A stretch of DNA of 64,000 nucleotides. It comes from Pseudomonas spelaei (GTDB lineage: Bacteria > Pseudomonadota > Gammaproteobacteria > Pseudomonadales > Pseudomonadaceae). The notes beneath the pieces were generated by a model. It was not told where the DNA came from, made no database searches, and saw only the letters and a program-made list of their open reading frames with translations. The stretch spans positions 62,001 to 126,000 of the forward strand of contig NZ_WNNK01000004.1 of NCBI RefSeq assembly GCF_009724245.1, read 5' to 3'. The stretch's first letter is position 1, and every line of letters begins with the position of its first letter. The position numbers were made by a program, and so were the translations under genes. Shown here one piece after another: positions 58,955-64,000 of this stretch.

Positions 58955-58984
58955 GGCTATCAATTCGATAGCCTCCTACTTTTT
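58955..58984 (+). terminator. Terminator after the bufferin genes
   Basis: GGCTATC (58955-58961) pairs with GATAGCC (58967-58973) around AATTC, followed by TCCTACTTTTT. Confidence 0.8.
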
Positions 58985-59036
58985 CCCTGGATGGTCTACC
59001 CTCTCAGCAGACGTCTGAAACAAGGGGGGACTACTC

Positions 59037-60221
59037 ATGCTCGCGCAACTTCCACCGGCCTTACAGAATCTTCAGCTTCCGCTGCGTCTGCGACTCTGGG
59101 ACGGCCATGAATTCAACTTGGGCCCGGAGCCCAGCGTCACCATTGTGGTCAAGGATCCCATGATGGTCACGAAGCTGACTCATCCAACGCTCGATTCCCT
59201 GGGCGAAGCGTTTGTCGAGGGTAAACTGGATCTGGAAGGATCCATCGCCGAAGTGATCCGGGTGTGTGACGAGTTGAGTCACGCCCTGATTGATGACGAC
59301 GAGGGGAGTCGTCCGGTGCGCTCGATCCACGACAAGGCCACTGACGCAGCGGCTATTTCCTATCATTACGACCTGTCGAATGCGTTCTACCAGCTCTGGC
59401 TGGACCGCGACATGGCCTATTCCTGCGGGTATTTCGAGACCGGCAGCGAATCCCTCGATCAAGCCCAGCAAGATAAATTCCGCCACCTGTGCCGCAAATT
59501 GCGGCTGCAGCCGGGGGAGTATTTGCTGGACGTGGGCTGCGGTTGGGGAGGGCTGGCGCGTTATGCCGCGCGCGAGTTCGGGGTCAAGGTGTTTGGTATC
59601 ACCCTGAGCAAGGAGCAGTTGGAACTGGCCAAGGAGCGGGTGAAGGCCGAAGGACTGGAAGATCAAGTAGAACTGCAACTGCTGGATTACCGCGACCTGC
59701 CGCAAGACGGTCGTTTCGACAAGGTGGTCAGCGTGGGCATGTTCGAACACGTCGGCCATGCCAACCTGGCGCAATACTGCCAGACCTTGTTCGGCGCGGT
59801 GCGTGAGGGTGGCCTGGTGATGAACCATGGCATTACCGCCAAGCACACCGATGGCAGGCCTGTGGGCCGTGGCGCCGGTGATTTTATCGAGCGTTATGTG
59901 TTCCCCAACGGCGAGTTGCCGCACCTGTCGATGATGACTGCCGAGATCAGTGAGGTGGGATTGGAAGTGGTCGACGTGGAAAGCCTGCGCCTGCACTACG
60001 CCCGTACCCTGGATCATTGGAGCGAGCGCCTGGAAGACAACCTGGAAGCGGCGGCGAAGATGGTGCCGGAGCAGGCATTGCGGATCTGGCGGTTGTACTT
60101 GGCGGGTTGCGCGTATGCGTTTGCCCGGGGCTGGATCAACCTGCATCAGATCCTGGCGGTGAAACCGCATGCCGATGGCAGCCATGAATTGCCATGGACG
60201 CGGGATGATCTGTATCGCTGA
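59037..60221 (+). CDS. cfa: Cyclopropane-fatty-acyl-phospholipid synthase
   Basis: A 394-residue SAM-dependent enzyme adding a methylene bridge to unsaturated acyl chains of membrane phospholipids. The SAM-binding motif is YLLDVGCGWGGLARYAA; other CFA landmarks are SYHYDLSNAFYQLWLD, YSCGYFE, VSVGMFEHVG and GAGDFIERYVFPNGELPHL. The same gene occurs near glmS-pyrQ in P. aeruginosa. It is a single-gene unit between a terminator and a REPIN. Other Pseudomonas cfa genes depend on RpoS; no clear promoter was identified here. Confidence 0.95.
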   Translation: MLAQLPPALQNLQLPLRLRLWDGHEFNLGPEPSVTIVVKDPMMVTKLTHPTLDSLGEAFVEGKLDLEGSIAEVIRVCDELSHALIDDDEGSRPVRSIHDKATDAAAISYHYDLSNAFYQLWLDRDMAYSCGYFETGSESLDQAQQDKFRHLCRKLRLQPGEYLLDVGCGWGGLARYAAREFGVKVFGITLSKEQLELAKERVKAEGLEDQVELQLLDYRDLPQDGRFDKVVSVGMFEHVGHANLAQYCQTLFGAVREGGLVMNHGITAKHTDGRPVGRGAGDFIERYVFPNGELPHLSMMTAEISEVGLEVVDVESLRLHYARTLDHWSERLEDNLEAAAKMVPEQALRIWRLYLAGCAYAFARGWINLHQILAVKPHADGSHELPWTRDDLYR

Positions 60222-60235
60222 ATCACACTGAACCT

Positions 60236-60323
60236 TGTGGGAGCCGGGCTTGCCCGCGATGCAGGCGCCGCGGTTTATCGAGTAAATCGCGGTGATGCTA
60301 TCGCAGGCAAGCCAGCTCCCACA
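60236..60323. repeat. REPIN (paired inverted REP elements)
   Basis: The left arm (TGTGGGAGCCGGGCTTGCCC) and right arm (GCAGGCAAGCCAGCTCCCAC) form an imperfect long inverted repeat with a short palindromic centre (GCGGTTTATCGAGTAAATCGC). It occupies the gap between the convergent cfa and cls genes. Confidence 0.85.
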
Positions 60324-60340
60324 TGTGTTTCGGTGTGAGC

Positions 60341-61780
60341 CTACAAAATCGGTGAAATAAGCCGCGCGACCCGCATGCCCAGTTGTTGCAGGCGGTGGGT
60401 CTGGCGGTTTTCTTCCTGGCTGATTTCATGGGCCAGGGCGAAGTCGTCCATCAGCATGTGCTCCACTTGGCTGGCAAACGTCTTGTCCACCGTCAGCAAC
60501 ATCACTTCGAAGTTGAGCCGGAACGAGCGGTTGTCCAGGTTGGCACTGCCAATGGCGCTGATCTCGCTGTCCACCAACACCACTTTCTGATGCAGGAAGC
60601 CCGGCGTGTAGCGGAACACCCGCACTCCGGCGCGCACTGCTTCAATGGCGTACAGGCTGGAGGCGGCGTAGACGATGCGGTGATCAGGCCGTGACGGCAG
60701 CAGCAAGCGCACATCCACCCCGCGTAATACCGCCAGCCTCAGCGCGGAAAATACCGCTTCATCGGGGATAAAGTACGGGCTGGTGATCCACACCCGCTCG
60801 GTGGCCGCATGAATCGCCTCGACGAAAAACAGCGAGCAGGTTTCATAGGGATCGGCCGGACCGCTGGCCAGCAATTGGCAGAGCACGCCGTCATCCGGGT
60901 AGGTGTCGGGAAGGAGCAGCGGCGGCAGTTCCCGCGCGGCCCAGAACCAGTCTTCGGCAAACGATTCCTGCAGGCACGCCACGACCGGGCCGCTGACCTG
61001 CACGTGTGTATCACGCCAGGGCGCCAGGGGCGGACTCTTGCCCATGTATTCGTCACCCACGTTGTGGCCGCCGACAAATCCGGTGATGCCATCGACCACG
61101 ACGATCTTGCGGTGGTTACGGAAGTTGACCTGGAAGCGGTTGAGCCAGCCACTGCGGGTGGCGAATGCCTTCACCTGCACCCCCGCGTCCCGCAGCGATT
61201 GCACATAGCGATGGGGCAGGGAATGGCTGCCGATACGATCGTAAAGCACGTAAATGGCAACGCCTTCGGCGGCTTTTTCCTTGAGCAGGGTGTGCAGTTG
61301 GCGGCCGAGTTCATCGTCATGAATGATGAAAAACTGGACCAGCACCGCCGTTTTCGCCGAACGAATCGCCTCGAAAATCGCGCCGAAGGTGGCGTCGCCA
61401 TTGATCAGCAAGCGCACCTGATTGTTCGCCAGGCAAGGCATGCGGCCCAATTTGGGCATGGCCCGCAAGGACGCATAGGCATGGGAGTTACGGGCGGCCA
61501 GCGCTTCCTCGACCCAAGGCCGCCAGTTCAGCTCGGTGATTGCCTTGTGCATTTCCTGGTTGGCCTGACGACGGGCCTGAATATAGGCGTCGAAGGTGCT
61601 ACGGCCGAAGATCAGGTAAGGGATCAGTGTCAGGTAGGGAATGAACATCAAGGACAAGGCCCAGGCAATCGAGCCTTGGGCGGTCCTGACGGTGAGCACC
61701 GCGTGGATGGCGGCGAGGGTTCCCAAAAAATGCAGCGTGGCAATGAAGTAGCCGAGCAGGTGCGGGCCAAAAAAATCCAT
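60341..61780 (-). CDS. cls: Cardiolipin synthase
   Basis: A 479-residue phospholipase-D-type enzyme joining two phosphatidylglycerols (or PG and a second lipid) into cardiolipin. Two N-terminal membrane helices ([39 protein letters not shown]) are followed by two HKD motifs ([10 protein letters not shown] and [10 protein letters not shown]). ATG 61780 gives the standard length; the longer frame of 17 extra codons is not needed. The gene converges with cfa on its left and diverges from the DUF3617 gene on its right. Confidence 0.96.
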   Translation of the reverse strand: MDFFGPHLLGYFIATLHFLGTLAAIHAVLTVRTAQGSIAWALSLMFIPYLTLIPYLIFGRSTFDAYIQARRQANQEMHKAITELNWRPWVEEALAARNSHAYASLRAMPKLGRMPCLANNQVRLLINGDATFGAIFEAIRSAKTAVLVQFFIIHDDELGRQLHTLLKEKAAEGVAIYVLYDRIGSHSLPHRYVQSLRDAGVQVKAFATRSGWLNRFQVNFRNHRKIVVVDGITGFVGGHNVGDEYMGKSPPLAPWRDTHVQVSGPVVACLQESFAEDWFWAARELPPLLLPDTYPDDGVLCQLLASGPADPYETCSLFFVEAIHAATERVWITSPYFIPDEAVFSALRLAVLRGVDVRLLLPSRPDHRIVYAASSLYAIEAVRAGVRVFRYTPGFLHQKVVLVDSEISAIGSANLDNRSFRLNFEVMLLTVDKTFASQVEHMLMDDFALAHEISQEENRQTHRLQQLGMRVARLISPIL

Positions 61781-61910
61781 GGAGAACGTGACTCCTGACA
61801 ATCCAATGCGTAACAGACCATGTTCGGCCATGAATGTCGCTATTTTATTTGCTGTGCAACACTGGCGGCTTTGCGGCGTCTAACGCCGACAATTGTCCAG
61901 GAGTTACCCG

Positions 61911-62432
61911 ATGAAGGCTCGTCTGCTTGGTTTGGCCATGGTTTTTGGTTTATCGCTGCCGGTGGCGGCACATGCACAGATGCTGGCGCCGGGCTTGTGG
62001 GAATTGACCACCAGCAATATGAAAGTCGATAACCAGGCCCTGCCGGACCTGTCGCTGATCCTCGGTCAACTGAAGCAACAGATGACCCCGGAACAGCAGG
62101 CCATGCTGGAAAAGCAAGGCATCACCATGGCCGGCAAAGGTGTTCAGGTCTGCCTGACACCCGCCCAGGTGGCGTCCGATTCAATCCCGCTGACCGACCC
62201 GCAGTCGGGCTGCAAACAGGAAGTGACGGACAAGACCGGCAACCAGTGGAAATTCCGTTTCAGTTGCCCGAAAGCCCAAGGCACTGGCGTGGCGACATTC
62301 CAGAGCCAGAAGGCATTCACTACCACGGTTAACGGTACGTTCAATGCCACAGGTATTCAGCAAAACGGCAGCCTGGACACGAGTGCGCAGTGGCTGGGCA
62401 GCAATTGCGGCACCGTCAAACCTCGCGCTTAA
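61911..62432 (+). CDS. DUF3617 exported protein
   Basis: A 173-residue protein with a clear signal peptide (LLGLAMVFGLSLPVAAHA). The remainder matches DUF3617: an N-terminal LAPGLWELTTSNMKVDNQAL and Cys pairs in QVCLTPAQ, SGCKQE, FSCPKAQG and SNCGTV. It is a periplasmic protein of unknown function. The ribosome site is CAGGAG. Its TAA stop shares bases with the convergent dihydroorotase stop (TTAA). Confidence 0.9.
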   Translation: MKARLLGLAMVFGLSLPVAAHAQMLAPGLWELTTSNMKVDNQALPDLSLILGQLKQQMTPEQQAMLEKQGITMAGKGVQVCLTPAQVASDSIPLTDPQSGCKQEVTDKTGNQWKFRFSCPKAQGTGVATFQSQKAFTTTVNGTFNATGIQQNGSLDTSAQWLGSNCGTVKPRA

Positions 62433-63766
62433 CGCTGGAAATGCAGAGGCAAGCCCTGGCAACTGTCGTGTACCCGTGCGTCGTGCCAGGCCAAGTGACC
62501 GGAGACCAGGGTGGTGCTGACGCTGTGACGGAAGCTGCGTTCGGCGAAGGGTGTCCAGCCACAGCGGGCGAGAACCGGCTCGCTGCCGACAGGCTTGCCA
62601 TGGGGTTCGGGTTTGATCAGCACCAGATCGGCCCAGTAGCCTTCGCGCAGGTAGCCGCGGTCGGGGATGGCGAACAGGTCGGCCACGCGATGGCTGGTTT
62701 TTGCCACCAGCGTGGTCAGCGGTAACAGGCCATCGGCCACCAGTTCCAGCAGTGCCGGCAGGGCATGTTGCACCAGCGGCAAGCCCGAGGGCGCCTCGCG
62801 GTAGGGCAGCTGTTTTTGCGCCCAGGTATGCGGCGCGTGATCGCTGCCAATCACATCCAGACGATCGCTCAACAAGGCCAGGCGCAGGGCATTGCGGTCG
62901 GCGCGGGTCTTGATTGCCGGGTTGCATTTGATCTGGTGGCCGAGGCGCGCGTAGTCGCGGTCATCGAACAGCAAATGGTGCAGGCAGACTTCGGCGGTGA
63001 TGCGCTTTTGCGCCAGAGGTTTGTCTTCGAACAGTACCAACTCCCGCGCGCTGGTGATGTGCAACACGTGCAGGCGAGTACCGTGGCGGCGGGCCAGTTC
63101 CACGGCGAGGGAAGAGGAGCGATAGCACGCTTCGGCGTCGCGAATCAGTGGGTGCGCCACGGCAGGAATACTGTCGCCGAATCGATTCCTTAGGCGTTGC
63201 TCGTTGGCCAGGATGCTTGGCGTGTGTTCGCAGTGCGCCAGGAGAATGGTCGGCACCTCGGCGAACAGACGCTCCAGAATCCGTGGGTCGTCCACCAGCA
63301 TATTGCCGGTAGAGGCGCCCATGAACACCTTAACCCCAGCCACTTCGCGTGGATCGAGGGCGGCGACGGTATCGAGATTGTCGTTGCTCACACCAAAGTG
63401 AAAACCATAGTTGGCCACCGAATGCAGGGCGGCGCGGCGCTTTTTATCGGCCAGGGCTTCCAGGGTCAGAGTCGCCGGTCGGGTGTTGGGCATGTCCATG
63501 AAACTGGTGATACCACCGGCGACGGCGGCTCGGGACTCGCTGTAGAAGCTGCCTTTGTCCGGTGCGCCGGGCTCGCGGAAATGCACCTGGTCGTCGATCA
63601 TTCCCGGCAGCAGCCATTGGCCTCGGGCGTCGATTTCCACGGGTGCGTTTTCGCCTTCGATGCTGCTGGCGATCTTCTCGATACGGCCATTGGCAACCAG
63701 CAGGTCGGCGTCGAATTCCTGGCCTTCATTCACCAGGCGGGCATTGCGGATCAGCAGGCGGCTCAT
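62429..63766 (-). CDS. pyrQ: Dihydroorotase (PyrQ/PyrC-type)
   Basis: A 445-residue class I-type dihydroorotase, which interconverts carbamoyl-aspartate and dihydroorotate in pyrimidine synthesis. The usual HxH metal motif reads DDQVHFREPG: the first His is Gln. The carboxylated-Lys region (GVKVFMGAS), AHCEH, LHVLHITS and IGSDHAPH are kept. In P. aeruginosa the equivalent gene near glmS (pyrQ) lies in a zinc-repressed group with a gamma-carbonic anhydrase, folE2 and dksA2; the same neighbour is present here, so a low-zinc paralogue is likely. It starts 2 bp after the upstream gene. Confidence 0.9.
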   Translation of the reverse strand: MSRLLIRNARLVNEGQEFDADLLVANGRIEKIASSIEGENAPVEIDARGQWLLPGMIDDQVHFREPGAPDKGSFYSESRAAVAGGITSFMDMPNTRPATLTLEALADKKRRAALHSVANYGFHFGVSNDNLDTVAALDPREVAGVKVFMGASTGNMLVDDPRILERLFAEVPTILLAHCEHTPSILANEQRLRNRFGDSIPAVAHPLIRDAEACYRSSSLAVELARRHGTRLHVLHITSARELVLFEDKPLAQKRITAEVCLHHLLFDDRDYARLGHQIKCNPAIKTRADRNALRLALLSDRLDVIGSDHAPHTWAQKQLPYREAPSGLPLVQHALPALLELVADGLLPLTTLVAKTSHRVADLFAIPDRGYLREGYWADLVLIKPEPHGKPVGSEPVLARCGWTPFAERSFRHSVSTTLVSGHLAWHDARVHDSCQGLPLHFQR

Positions 63767-63768
63767 GG

Positions 63769-64000
63769 TCAGAACTCGTTTTGCAGGGCTTTGTAACCGC
63801 GTACCAGGTCGACATTGGTGCGGGCCACGTCCTCGGAAAACTCCGAGGCGCTGACGCTCACCGGTGGGAACTGCGACAGGTCGGTGTTGGGGCCGATGCG
63901 GGTGGTGGAGGGCACGTAGAACGCGGCGGGCAAGTCGCGGCCGTCGACCACCGAGTTATGACGCACCACACAGCCATCACCGACCGCGCAGTTGAACAGC
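63769..64000 (-). CDS. Gamma-carbonic anhydrase-like hexapeptide protein (partial)
   Basis: Only the C-terminal 77 residues lie in the window. They begin in left-handed beta-helix hexapeptide repeats (NCAVGDGCVVRHNSVVDG) followed by a C-terminal helix region (FSEDVARTNVDLVRGYKALQ) as in CcmM/gamma-carbonic anhydrases. Which metal ligands are present cannot be seen. It is upstream of pyrQ with a 2-bp gap, so the two are co-transcribed; the rest of the operon is to the right of the window. Confidence 0.75.
   Translation of the reverse strand, partial: LFNCAVGDGCVVRHNSVVDGRDLPAAFYVPSTTRIGPNTDLSQFPPVSVSASEFSEDVARTNVDLVRGYKALQNEF

Overview
The window is the replication-origin region of a Pseudomonas chromosome, most likely the P. 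fluorescens group. The basis is the gene order (gyrB-recF-dnaN-dnaA, oriC, rpmH-rnpA-yidD-yidC-mnmE, mnmG-rsmG-parA-parB, the atp operon, glmU-glmR-glmS), perfect parS palindromes, consensus DnaA boxes, Pseudomonas-style REPINs and the protein sequences themselves. No strain or species is assigned.

Layout. 1-2.3 kb: a leftward operon (small exported ORF, a leader with six consecutive hairpins, a FecR-domain protein, a CHASE2 protein cut by the window edge) faces a rightward OmpR-type response regulator. 3.3-9.5 kb: gyrB, recF, dnaN and dnaA run left, away from oriC (about 9.6-9.95 kb). 10.1-26.1 kb: rightward housekeeping genes, a second DnaA-box-rich, AT-rich region between mnmE and mnmG (14.16-14.48 kb) that shares a spaced module with oriC, and the full nine-gene atpIBEFHAGDC operon. 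26.2-30.4 kb: glmU, the DeoR-type regulator glmR and glmS, i.e. amino-sugar precursor supply, ending at the predicted Tn7 attachment site.

30.5-34.9 kb: directly downstream of that site lies an AT-richer accessory operon: a possible 44-codon leader ORF, a diaminobutyrate-type aminotransferase, a GNAT, a PvdA/IucD-type N-monooxygenase, a LysE exporter and an unknown 100-residue protein. It looks like a route to an exported N-hydroxylated diamino acid or hydroxamate and is the best candidate for an undescribed system here. 35-44.2 kb: a GIDE-like membrane protein, then pbpC and a thioester-containing alpha-2-macroglobulin-like protein. 44.3-50.8 kb: a DUF6124 protein and a six-gene leftward lipid operon resembling E. 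coli ynbABCD with two additions (a PlsC-type acyltransferase and a small membrane protein).

50.9-64 kb: a Zur-box-like site precedes an operon of three SPFH (HflK/HflC-like) proteins, one with 13 His in its first 20 residues, and a P1B-type metal ATPase. A bufferin-type module (six-Cys exported peptide, MNIO/DUF692 enzyme, DUF2063 partner) follows, then a cyclopropane-fatty-acid synthase, cardiolipin synthase, a DUF3617 protein, and at the right edge a PyrQ-type dihydroorotase with a gamma-carbonic-anhydrase-like gene. Much of this segment fits metal, particularly zinc, homeostasis and envelope lipid modification. All functional statements are inferred from sequence reading; no database search was run.
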